Of a stretch of DNA of 6,897 nucleotides, positions 1 through 5,585 are shown piece after piece. The notes beneath the pieces are model-generated. The model ran no database searches. It was not told where the DNA came from and saw nothing but the letters and a program-made list of their open reading frames with translations. The first letter of the stretch is position 1, and each line of letters starts with the position of its first letter. The DNA is from Pseudomonadota bacterium (lineage in GTDB: Bacteria; Pseudomonadota; Alphaproteobacteria; Rhizobiales; Xanthobacteraceae). The DNA lies in the NCBI GenBank assembly GCA_023387555.1, contig JAEWHY010000561.1, positions 1-6,897 on the forward strand, in the 5' to 3' direction. Both the position numbers and the translations under genes were made by a program.

Positions 1-415
1 TCTGAACGAACAGCGCGGCCGATCGACCGACCTCGGCGATATTCTCCCCGACCGTCGCCAGCCAGTCCGTTACCCTGGTGCGGCGCAGGCGCTCCGGATC
101 CGGCAGTTCCGTGGTCTGATGAACCGTATCAACGATAGTGCGGAACTGATCGGGCAGATCGACAACGTCGGTTGTCGCCCCCTGCTCGCGCGAGCCGCGC
201 AGCAGCCGCTCGAGGAGCCAGGCGCCATAGGTGTCGAGCTTGGCGACCTTCGCCATGTTGACGCGAACCAGCCGGATCGGGCTGCGCGGCGGAATCGCCA
301 CGGCCATGATCAGCCGCTCCAGGTCGCTGGCGCGATCGGCTGTCCACTCCCCGGCTGCAACCAGCTCGAGCTTGTCGCCGCTTACCGTTGCGGCGAGCAA
401 CGCATCAGCACTCAT
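1..415 (-). CDS. MlaE-family ABC transporter permease with N-terminal STAS domain (5' part only; C-terminus beyond window)
   Basis: The visible 138 residues start at an ATG (415-413) preceded by a GGGGAG ribosome site 4 bases upstream. Residues about 10-100 look like a STAS/MlaB-type domain: an opening beta-rich stretch, then EWTADRAS (23-30), LVRVNMAKVAKLDTYGAWLL (49-68) and a helix-rich end. The LDTYGAW segment at 60-66 matches the conserved STAS loop that carries a D-[ST]-x-G motif in relatives. From about residue 115 the sequence (TDWLATVGENIAEVGRSA) resembles the amphipathic entry helix of MlaE permeases. In the Mla system the permease works with an MlaF ATPase and an MlaD substrate-binding protein to move phospholipids between membranes; MlaB is a separate STAS protein in E. 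coli and appears fused here. The membrane helices lie outside the window, so the permease part is inferred from the fusion pattern in alphaproteobacteria. The gene is divergent from dgcA. A lone STAS protein is unlikely because the frame stays open to the edge. Confidence 0.72.
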   Translation of the reverse strand, partial: MSADALLAATVSGDKLELVAAGEWTADRASDLERLIMAVAIPPRSPIRLVRVNMAKVAKLDTYGAWLLERLLRGSREQGATTDVVDLPDQFRTIVDTVHQTTELPDPERLRRTRVTDWLATVGENIAEVGRSAALFVQ

Positions 416-497
416 TCCACTCCCCGTCCCGCTTGCCTCGGACGGTTCCGGCATCAAGCCGTGCAGCGGCCACCGCCGGCCTCTGCACATCGACACC

Positions 498-527
498 TTG
501 AGAAAAACCGCATTTCCACCACATACT
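498..527 (+). promoter_or_regulatory. possible housekeeping promoter for dgcA
   Basis: TTGAGA (498-503) is followed after 18 bases by CATACT (522-527), a loose match to a -35/-10 pair. It would give a start near 534 and a leader of roughly 40 bases. It sits in the only AT-rich part of the divergent region. Many alphaproteobacterial promoters match poorly, so this is tentative. Confidence 0.25.
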
Positions 528-557
528 TAACAGAGCGCCCCCGGCTGTCGAGGGACG

Positions 558-572
558 TTAACGAAGCTTTAA
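558..572. promoter_or_regulatory. CtrA-box-like site, TTAA-N7-TTAA
   Basis: Two TTAA half-sites (558-561 and 569-572) are separated by exactly 7 bases, the spacing of the full CtrA recognition sequence in alphaproteobacteria. A third TTAA at 581-584 lies 8 bases further on, inside dgcA codons 2-3, and a fourth is at 527-530. The site is 4 bases before the dgcA start codon and 143 bases upstream of the divergent permease start. It could therefore repress the former or help control the latter. TTAA pairs are rare in DNA this GC-rich. No binding evidence is available. Confidence 0.4.
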
Positions 573-576
573 GCAC

Positions 577-1572
577 ATGGTTAATCCTGCCGTCCCGCGG
601 CTCACCATCGCGGTCGAAAACTGGCCCATCGCGGGACAATTCACCATCAGCCGGGGCGCCAAGACCGAAGCCAGGGTCGTGGTTGCGGAATTGTCACAGG
701 ACGGCGTCCGCGGCCGTGGCGAATGCGTCCCCTATCCCCGTTATGGCGAGAGCCCTGAGTCGGTCGCGGCGGCGCTTGAGCCCTTCGCGGACCGCGTGGC
801 CGACGGCCTGACCCGCGAGGATTTGCAGCGCGAGATGCCGCCGGGCGCCGCCCGCAACGCGCTCGACTGTGCCTTCTGGGATCTGGCGGCGAAGCTCGCC
901 GGTCGGCCGGTGCACGAACTCGCCGGTCTGCCGCCACCGCGCCCGCTGACCACCGCCTACACGATCTCGCTCGGCTCGCCCGACGCGATGGCGAGCGCCG
1001 CACGCAGCGCAGCGGGCCGGCCGCTGCTCAAGATCAAGCTCGGCGCAGACGGCGATGCCGAGAGGATCGCTGCGATCAGGGCGGCGGTGCCCAACACCGA
1101 ACTGATCGTCGATGCCAACGAAGGCTGGAGCGCCGACACCCTGTCCGTGAATTTCGCAGCCTGCGCCGCCGCCGGCGTGACCCTCATCGAGCAGCCGCTG
1201 CCCGCTGGCGCCGATGATGCCTTGCGCAGCGTTGCCCGGCCGGTTCCGGTCTGCGCCGACGAAAGCGCCCACGACCGGACCTCGCTGCCGGCGCTGGTCG
1301 GGAAATACGACGCGGTCAATATCAAGCTCGACAAGACCGGCGGCCTCACCGAAGCCCTGGCGATGGCGGCGGAGGCCCGTCGCCTCGGACTTGCGACCAT
1401 GGCCGGCTGCATGGTTGCGACCTCCCTGTCGATGGCCCCGGCCATCCTGATCGGGCAGACCGCGCGCTTCGTCGATCTCGACGGCCCGCTGCTGCTGGCG
1501 CGCGACCGTCCCGACGGCCTGCTGTACGAGGGCAGCCTGGTGCATCCGGCACGGCCCGCGCTCTGGGGCTGA
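577..1572 (+). CDS. dgcA: enolase-superfamily racemase, N-acetyl-D-glutamate racemase DgcA / L-Ala-D/L-Glu epimerase family
   Basis: This 331-residue protein has the full enolase-superfamily layout: an N-terminal capping domain (about 1-125) with the WPIAGQFTISRG opening, then a TIM-type barrel. Visible catalytic features are the KIK motif (K152, K154), metal ligands D179 (in DAN), E205 (in IEQPL) and D228 (in CADES), and K250 in NIKLDKTGG as the second acid/base lysine. D300-L-D302 before GPLLL matches the Asp-x-Asp that binds the substrate amino group in Ala-Glu epimerases. The family interconverts stereoisomers at the alpha carbon of glutamate-containing substrates. DgcA acts in D-glutamate breakdown after N-acetylation by DgcN; dipeptide epimerases act in murein peptide recycling. 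The opening sequence resembles rhizobial proteins named DgcA, but no dgcN is next to it here. The ATG at 577 is the first possible start, since a TAA in frame lies at 559-561; no clear ribosome site precedes it. Substrate is inferred; family is clear. Confidence 0.85.
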   Translation: MVNPAVPRLTIAVENWPIAGQFTISRGAKTEARVVVAELSQDGVRGRGECVPYPRYGESPESVAAALEPFADRVADGLTREDLQREMPPGAARNALDCAFWDLAAKLAGRPVHELAGLPPPRPLTTAYTISLGSPDAMASAARSAAGRPLLKIKLGADGDAERIAAIRAAVPNTELIVDANEGWSADTLSVNFAACAAAGVTLIEQPLPAGADDALRSVARPVPVCADESAHDRTSLPALVGKYDAVNIKLDKTGGLTEALAMAAEARRLGLATMAGCMVATSLSMAPAILIGQTARFVDLDGPLLLARDRPDGLLYEGSLVHPARPALWG

Positions 1573-1596
1573 TGCTGCTGCGACCGAATGGCGTGT

Positions 1597-1621
1597 GGAA
1601 CCGAACCGCCCCCTGCACGTT
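1597..1621 (+). promoter_or_regulatory. EcfG-type (general stress sigma factor) promoter
   Basis: GGAAC (1597-1601) and CGTT (1618-1621) are separated by exactly 16 bases, matching the GGAAC-N16/17-CGTT consensus of the alphaproteobacterial stress sigma factor EcfG. Transcription would start near 1628, giving a leader of about 70 bases before the kinase ATG at 1698. It lies in the short gap behind dgcA. It precedes a kinase-receiver pair of the class tied to this stress response, which raises its credibility. It also argues against translation of the kinase from 1572, upstream of the promoter. Confidence 0.65.
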
Positions 1622-1697
1622 ATGGATGCGCATCGGTGTTCCGTTCCGGCTCGCGGGGAAGCCGTTCTTCACGATAACCAGGGGAGCAGGCCCAGCC

Positions 1698-3296
1698 ATG
1701 CTGGACCGCCAGTCGCACAATGCCCGGCTCGACGCCGCAGGGAGCTATATCGACGCGGCGCCGCCGGCCGCCGATACGGACGAACCGATTGACGAAGCAC
1801 TGGCACGACGCGCCCGCGAGCAGGAGGCCTTGTTCAGGTTCACCGACCGGCTGTATCGCGCAAGCTCCCTGACCGACAGCTACGAGGCGGCGCTCGATGC
1901 GATCCTCGGCACGCTGGAATGCCGGGCCGCGTCGATCCTGCGGTTCGATCAGGACGGGTCGATGCGGTTCGTCGCATCGCGCGGGCTTTCTCCCAAATAT
2001 CGCAAGGCGGTCGACGGCCACTCGCCATGGACGGCCCAGGATCGGGACCCCGATCCCATCTTCATCCCCGATGTCGCACAGGCCGATCTGCCCGCCGATC
2101 TGCGCAAGGCGATCGAAGACGAAGGCATCCGCGCATTAGCTTTCATCCCGCTCTCCTGTGCCGGGCATGTCTGCGGAAAGTTCATGGCCTATTACAGCAC
2201 CCCGCAGACGTTCGACCGCCGGATCTCCGACCTCGCGCTGACGGTGGCGCGACAGCTCGGCTTCAGTCTCGAGCGCGCCAGCCTCGAGTCGCACCGTATT
2301 GTAACGGCCGACGCCCTGCGCAAGAGCGAACAGCGGCTGCGCGCCGTTTTCAATTCACCCGCGATCGGGGTCGCGGTGCTCACGCCGGACGGAAATTTCA
2401 TCGAGACCAATCAGACCTTCAGCGAATTGTCGGGCTACGATGCCGATGAACTTCGATCGCTGAACTCGATCGAACTGACGTATCCCGACGATCGTCCGGC
2501 CATGAGCGCCCTGCTCGGGGCATTGCGGGACGGCAGCCGCTCGGATTTCGTGATCGAGAAGCGCTACATGCGCAAGGACGGCTCGGTGATCTGGGTGCAG
2601 AACAGCGTTTCCCTGACCCATGACGAGGCCGGCCGGCCGCTGCATCTGGTCAAGCTGATCCAGGACATCGGCGCGAGGAAAGCGGCCGAGAAGCGCCAGC
2701 GCCTCCTGATCGACGAGATCAACCACCGGGTCAAGAATACGCTGGCGACGGTACAATCCTTCGCCTCGCAAAGCCTGCGCAACGCGACCACCGTTTCGGA
2801 AGCGCGGGCCACATTCGAAGCGCGGCTGCTCGCACTGTCGAAGTCGCACGATGTCCTCACCCGTGAGCATTGGGAAGGCGCCGACCTGATCGAAGTCGTG
2901 AGCGGCGCCATCGCGCCCTATCGCGGCAGCGGCGGGCAACGCCGATTCAAGATCGAGGGCAAGCCGCTGCGCCTGCATCCGAAGGCGGTGCTGGCGCTGT
3001 CGCTCGCCTTCCACGAACTTGCGACGAACGCCGTCAAATATGGCTCGCTGTCGACCGATGCCGGCTCCGTTGCGATCTCGTGGCAGGTCGATCCGCAAAC
3101 CCGCCAGTTTGAACTGACGTGGCGCGAGAGCGGCGGCCCGGCCGTGCGTGAGCCGACGCGGCGCGGTTTCGGCTCTCGCCTGGTGCAACATGGCCTCGCC
3201 CATGACATCGCCGGCGAAGTCCACCTGAGCTTTGACACAACCGGCGTGGTCTGCTCGATTCGCGCGCCGCTGCACGAGGTTACGGGCTCGGATTGA
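1698..3296 (+). CDS. GAF-PAS sensor histidine kinase, HWE family
   Basis: This 532-residue kinase has no evident membrane segment, so it is probably cytoplasmic. After a variable leader come a GAF domain (about 45-195), a PAS domain with its C-terminal PAC part (about 208-328), and an HWE-type kinase core. The phospho-accepting histidine is H343 in EINHRVKN. The family-defining features are H439 in FHELATNAVKYGSLS, with N444 binding Mg-ATP, and W475-x-E477 in TWRESGGP; GFG at 490-492 closes the ATP site. HWE kinases commonly signal to PhyR or to stand-alone receivers in the general stress response and in light or redox sensing. The ligand of the GAF and PAS domains cannot be told from the sequence. 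The frame is open from an ATG at 1572 that overlaps the dgcA stop. The ATG at 1698 is preferred because an AGGGGAG ribosome site (1680-1686) precedes it, the extra 42 residues look unlike a domain, and the EcfG-type promoter lies between the two. The receiver gene follows after 19 bases, indicating an operon. Confidence 0.92.
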   Translation: MLDRQSHNARLDAAGSYIDAAPPAADTDEPIDEALARRAREQEALFRFTDRLYRASSLTDSYEAALDAILGTLECRAASILRFDQDGSMRFVASRGLSPKYRKAVDGHSPWTAQDRDPDPIFIPDVAQADLPADLRKAIEDEGIRALAFIPLSCAGHVCGKFMAYYSTPQTFDRRISDLALTVARQLGFSLERASLESHRIVTADALRKSEQRLRAVFNSPAIGVAVLTPDGNFIETNQTFSELSGYDADELRSLNSIELTYPDDRPAMSALLGALRDGSRSDFVIEKRYMRKDGSVIWVQNSVSLTHDEAGRPLHLVKLIQDIGARKAAEKRQRLLIDEINHRVKNTLATVQSFASQSLRNATTVSEARATFEARLLALSKSHDVLTREHWEGADLIEVVSGAIAPYRGSGGQRRFKIEGKPLRLHPKAVLALSLAFHELATNAVKYGSLSTDAGSVAISWQVDPQTRQFELTWRESGGPAVREPTRRGFGSRLVQHGLAHDIAGEVHLSFDTTGVVCSIRAPLHEVTGSD

Positions 3297-3315
3297 GACG
3301 TCGGCAGGAACATCA

Positions 3316-3696
3316 GTGAACATTCAGGTGCCCGATCTTGCGGGCCGGCGCGTCTTTCTCGTCGAGGACGAATCGCTCATCATCATGCTTCTCGAAGACG
3401 CCCTCGAGGACCTCGGCTGCGAGATCGCCGCGGTTGCATCGCGCTTCGACGATGCCATCGCCAAGGCAAGCGCGCTCGATTTCGACGTCGCGATCCTCGA
3501 TGTGAATTTGAGCGGGCTTCGGACGTTTCCGATCGCCGAGATTATCCGGAGCCGCGGCATCGCGTTCATGTTCGCCACCGGCTATGGCGCGATGAGCATC
3601 CCGGACGGACTGAACCACGTTCCAGTTCTCCAGAAGCCGTTTGCCGCACCCGAACTCGAATTCGCGCTGCGCCGCGCACTTTTGCCCAGTCTGTGA
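3316..3696 (+). CDS. single-domain response regulator of the FATGUY type
   Basis: Starting at GTG 3316 (AGGA at 3306-3309, 6 bases upstream), the protein has 126 residues and is only a receiver domain. It shows the acidic pair E17/D18, the phospho-acceptor D62 in ILDVNLSG, the switch residue T88 and the conserved K107 in QKPF. The stretch AFMFATGYG (83-91) matches the PFxFATG[G/Y] signature of the alphaproteobacterial FATGUY regulators (SdrG/MrrA type), with Ala in place of the first Pro. Such proteins have no DNA-binding domain. They take phosphate from HWE or HisKA2 kinases, relaying or draining signal in the general stress response. Its position 19 bases after an HWE kinase makes that kinase the likely partner. 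The frame is open further upstream to 3232, but that part overlaps the kinase and is out of family length, so the GTG is preferred. It could act as a phosphate sink or an intermediate; the sequence does not decide. Confidence 0.9.
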   Translation: MNIQVPDLAGRRVFLVEDESLIIMLLEDALEDLGCEIAAVASRFDDAIAKASALDFDVAILDVNLSGLRTFPIAEIIRSRGIAFMFATGYGAMSIPDGLNHVPVLQKPFAAPELEFALRRALLPSL

Positions 3697-3880
3697 TTGA
3701 CCGCGGTGCCGATCGCCATGGAACCCGCTCGCAATCGTGCGCCGTCTGGCGTTGCAGATTCCGCACACGTTTCAGTTTGAATCTTTTTGTGGTTGGCAAC
3801 GTCTCGCGCGACCTTGGCAATGCGCCGCCTTCCCGTCTAACTTTTCTCCGGGACGACGTTGCGTTGGGGAGGGTCGCGGA
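3697..3880. other. 184-bp intergenic region between the receiver gene and the exported ClpP-like gene
   Basis: No small ORF or convincing terminator stands out. A TTGGCAA direct repeat occurs at 3793-3799 and 3814-3820, exactly 21 bp (two helix turns) apart. Two GANTC sites are at 3757-3761 and 3778-3782. TTGCAG at 3752 could be a -35 element, but no good -10 partner is placed well. A strong ribosome site, GGGGAGGG (3866-3873), precedes the next gene. The length suggests that gene has its own promoter here. Confidence 0.5.
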
Positions 3881-4312
3881 ATGTGGTTCCGTCGGGCATT
3901 GGCCGCCATGCTGCTGTTTGCATTGTATGGCGCGGATGCCCACGCCACGGTGCGGATCGCCAACGACAAGGGCGGTCAGATCGGACCCTATCTCGACACC
4001 TATGTGAGCCTGCGCAACTCCGGACGACAGGTCGTGATCGACGGCCCGTGTCTCTCTGCCTGCACCATCGTGCTCGGCGTCCTGCCCCGCGAACGCATCT
4101 GCGTGACGCCGCGCGCGCAGCTCGGCTTCCACGCCGCATGGAATCCCGGCAATGACGGGCGTCCGGTGCTTAGCCGCGCCGGTACCAAGGCGTTGTGGGA
4201 TCTGTATCCGGGCGACATCCGCGCCTGGCTGAAGAAGCGCGGCGGCCTGAAACCGAAGATGGTGTTCCTGTCAGGGCCCGAACTGATGGCCATGTATCGC
4301 AACTGCGACTGA
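3881..4312 (+). CDS. small exported ClpP/COG3904-like protein (putative periplasmic serine hydrolase)
   Basis: The 143-residue product starts at ATG 3881, which has a very strong ribosome site (GGGGAGGG, 3866-3873). An in-frame ATG at 3737 would place 48 extra residues in front of an obvious signal peptide, so it is rejected. Residues 1-22 form that signal: basic WFRR, hydrophobic core, ADAHA cleavage site. The mature part contains DKGGQIG (29-35), CLSACT (57-62) and QLGFHAAW (80-87). The order and spacing of GG (31-32), S59 and H84 parallel the oxyanion glycines, Ser and His of ClpP. COG3904-type periplasmic proteins share the GxCxSAC and GxHxxx blocks. If active, it would be a Ser-His hydrolase; D107 or D112 could be the third residue, but neither sits at the ClpP spacing. 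Cys 57, 61, 74 and 142 could form disulfides. Similar short proteins of unknown role are, as I recall, common in Bradyrhizobium. Export is well supported; catalysis is inference. Confidence 0.82.
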   Translation: MWFRRALAAMLLFALYGADAHATVRIANDKGGQIGPYLDTYVSLRNSGRQVVIDGPCLSACTIVLGVLPRERICVTPRAQLGFHAAWNPGNDGRPVLSRAGTKALWDLYPGDIRAWLKKRGGLKPKMVFLSGPELMAMYRNCD

Positions 4313-4334
4313 CGCTTTTCCGTCAGACAGGCAC

Positions 4335-4358
4335 TCGCGCGCGACGCGGTGCGCGCGA
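4335..4358. terminator. hairpin between convergent genes, possible bidirectional terminator
   Basis: TCGCGCGC (4335-4342) and GCGCGCGA (4351-4358) form a perfect 8-bp stem with an 8-base loop. It lies in the 55-bp gap between the stops of the exported protein and the MFS gene. There is no strong T run on either side, so intrinsic termination would be weak or need help. Confidence 0.45.
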
Positions 4359-4367
4359 CAACCGGCG

Positions 4368-5534
4368 TCACGGCTTCGCCTCCGGCATCCGCAGCCAGAC
4401 CATGGCGGCGACGCCCGCGCCGGCCAGCGCGATGACCGCCATCGCCGCATAGCTGGCAGCCCCGATCACCTCGTATAGCGATCCGGCGAGCAGCATGCTG
4501 GCGCTGAAGATGACGCCCTGCACCACCGAGAAATAGCCCTGCGCCGTCGCACCGCGGCCTTCCGGCGCCGCATGCGCGATGAAAGCCACCGCGCCGAGAT
4601 GACTCGCGCCGAACGAAAAGGCGTGCAGCATCTGCAGCAGCGGCAACGACCATCCGGTCGGATCGAAGGCAAGCCCGATCCAGCGGATCGTGGCGCCAAG
4701 TCCGCCGAGCACGATCAGCTGGATCGGACCGAACGCCGGCGGCAACCGGCTGGCAAAAGCGAACAGCACGATCTCGGCAATCACGCCCAGCGCCCAGAGC
4801 GAACCGATGGCGATGCCATCGAAGCCGGCGGCTTTCCAGGTGATGGTCGAGAACCCGTAATAGACCGCATGGCTCGACTGGATCAGGCTGGCGGCGATCA
4901 CCACCGCGATGAAGCGCGGCTCGCGCCAGAGCGGCCGGACCGGCGCGGCGTCCGGTGCCGGTGGTGGCGCGGGCGGCAACGGCATCAGGATGGTCGTGAC
5001 ACAGGCGGTCGCGATGGCCGCCGCCGCGATCAGCCAGATCAGGTTGCGGGTATCGATCAGGTCGAAGGCCAGTCCGGCGCCGAAATTCGCCAGGATGAAG
5101 AAGATCGATCCCCAGAGCCGCACCGGCCCGTAGGCGGCCCCGCGCGCCCGCAGGCCGCGCAACGTATAGGCATCCTGCAACGACACGGCTGGCGTATGCG
5201 CGAAGGCGGTGAAGGCGGTGAGCGCCACGATCAGCCAGGGGCCGGACACGAGGCCGAGCGCGGTGAAGCCGGCCGCGGTCGCCATGGCAAAGGCGATGAT
5301 GGTGGGCCGCACGCCGAACCGGCGGTCGGCGGCCCCGGTCGCGACCGGCACCGAAATCACCCGGAGCAGAGACGTTCCCGCCAGGATCGCCCCGACCTGC
5401 CCGGCGTCGAATCCGGTCGACTGCAGCCAGACCGGAAAGAACGGCAGATGGACTCCGAGCAGGACGTTGGAAACGGCGTAGAAGACGGCAGCCCGCAGGG
5501 CAAAACTGTCTCGGGATCGGCTATCCTGAATCAT
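4368..5534 (-). CDS. MFS transporter, HcaT-like (MFS_1-like family)
   Basis: This 388-residue protein has about 12 hydrophobic helices split by a proline/alanine-rich central loop (about 185-200), the standard MFS length and layout. Family marks include LPFFPVWL (30-37) in the first helix region, GAADRRFGVR (67-76) as the loop 2-3 motif, YGPVRLWGS (135-143), and HAFSFGASHLGAVAF (304-318) in the second half. These resemble the HcaT (3-phenylpropionate transporter) branch, related to LacY-type proton symporters. The real substrate is unknown; HcaT-like annotation in alphaproteobacteria is generic. It sits in the inner membrane. The ATG (5534-5532) is the first in frame after a TGA, and no clear ribosome site precedes it. 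The start codon overlaps that of the divergent gene by two bases, so its promoter must lie inside that gene or its message must start very close to the ATG. No metabolic partner gene is adjacent. Confidence 0.88.
   Translation of the reverse strand: MIQDSRSRDSFALRAAVFYAVSNVLLGVHLPFFPVWLQSTGFDAGQVGAILAGTSLLRVISVPVATGAADRRFGVRPTIIAFAMATAAGFTALGLVSGPWLIVALTAFTAFAHTPAVSLQDAYTLRGLRARGAAYGPVRLWGSIFFILANFGAGLAFDLIDTRNLIWLIAAAAIATACVTTILMPLPPAPPPAPDAAPVRPLWREPRFIAVVIAASLIQSSHAVYYGFSTITWKAAGFDGIAIGSLWALGVIAEIVLFAFASRLPPAFGPIQLIVLGGLGATIRWIGLAFDPTGWSLPLLQMLHAFSFGASHLGAVAFIAHAAPEGRGATAQGYFSVVQGVIFSASMLLAGSLYEVIGAASYAAMAVIALAGAGVAAMVWLRMPEAKP
5522..5527 (+). promoter_or_regulatory. possible -10 element for a leaderless transcript
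   Basis: TATCCT (5522-5527) is a fair match to a -10 hexamer. Its position would start transcription at about 5533-5534, exactly at the ATG of the acidic protein. That would explain the absence of a ribosome site. The -35 region (about 5499-5504, GGCAAA) is a poor match, so confidence is low. Confidence 0.22.
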
Positions 5535-5585
5535 GCTCGCGAATCATCATGCCACGGCGTCCGACGATTCGCCGGAAGGCGATTC
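5528..5585. promoter_or_regulatory. cluster of four GANTC (CcrM-type methylation) sites over a divergent start region
   Basis: GANTC occurs at 5528-5532, 5541-5545, 5566-5570 and 5581-5585, four sites in 58 bp. Other sites in the window are mostly isolated. GANTC is the target of the cell-cycle methylase CcrM in alphaproteobacteria, and clustered sites at promoters can make transcription depend on the replication cycle. The cluster covers the shared start region of the MFS gene and the acidic protein. A regulatory effect is inference. Confidence 0.4.

Noticed and set aside
119..811. 230-codon plus-strand frame across the permease start and dgcA start
   Set aside because: It overlaps two well-supported genes on both strands and its translation has no recognisable motif.
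694..1545. 283-codon open frame antisense to dgcA
   Set aside because: Gly/Arg/Ala-rich product with no recognisable domain, typical of the complementary strand of a GC-rich gene.
1572..1697. Upstream ATG of the kinase overlapping the dgcA stop (TGATG), suggesting translational coupling
   Set aside because: The 42 added residues resemble no domain, there is no good ribosome site, and a consensus EcfG-type promoter lies inside the stretch. The ATG at 1698 has a strong AGGGGAG site.
3232..3315. ATG-started N-terminal extension of the receiver gene overlapping the kinase 3' end
   Set aside because: The extra 28 Arg-rich residues are the kinase C-terminus read in another frame. The GTG at 3316 has AGGA in front and gives the normal receiver length.
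2355..3323. 322-codon open frame antisense to the kinase
   Set aside because: The sense strand encodes the conserved PAS and HWE core; the antisense product shows only compositional bias.
3720..3746. Second EcfG-like promoter (GGAAC ... CGTC) upstream of the exported protein
   Set aside because: The spacer is 18 bases and the -10 is CGTC rather than CGTT; the only CGTT nearby is 25 bases away. Too far from consensus.
3737..3880. In-frame 48-residue N-terminal extension of the exported protein
   Set aside because: It would bury a clear signal peptide, and the ATG at 3881 has a far better ribosome site.
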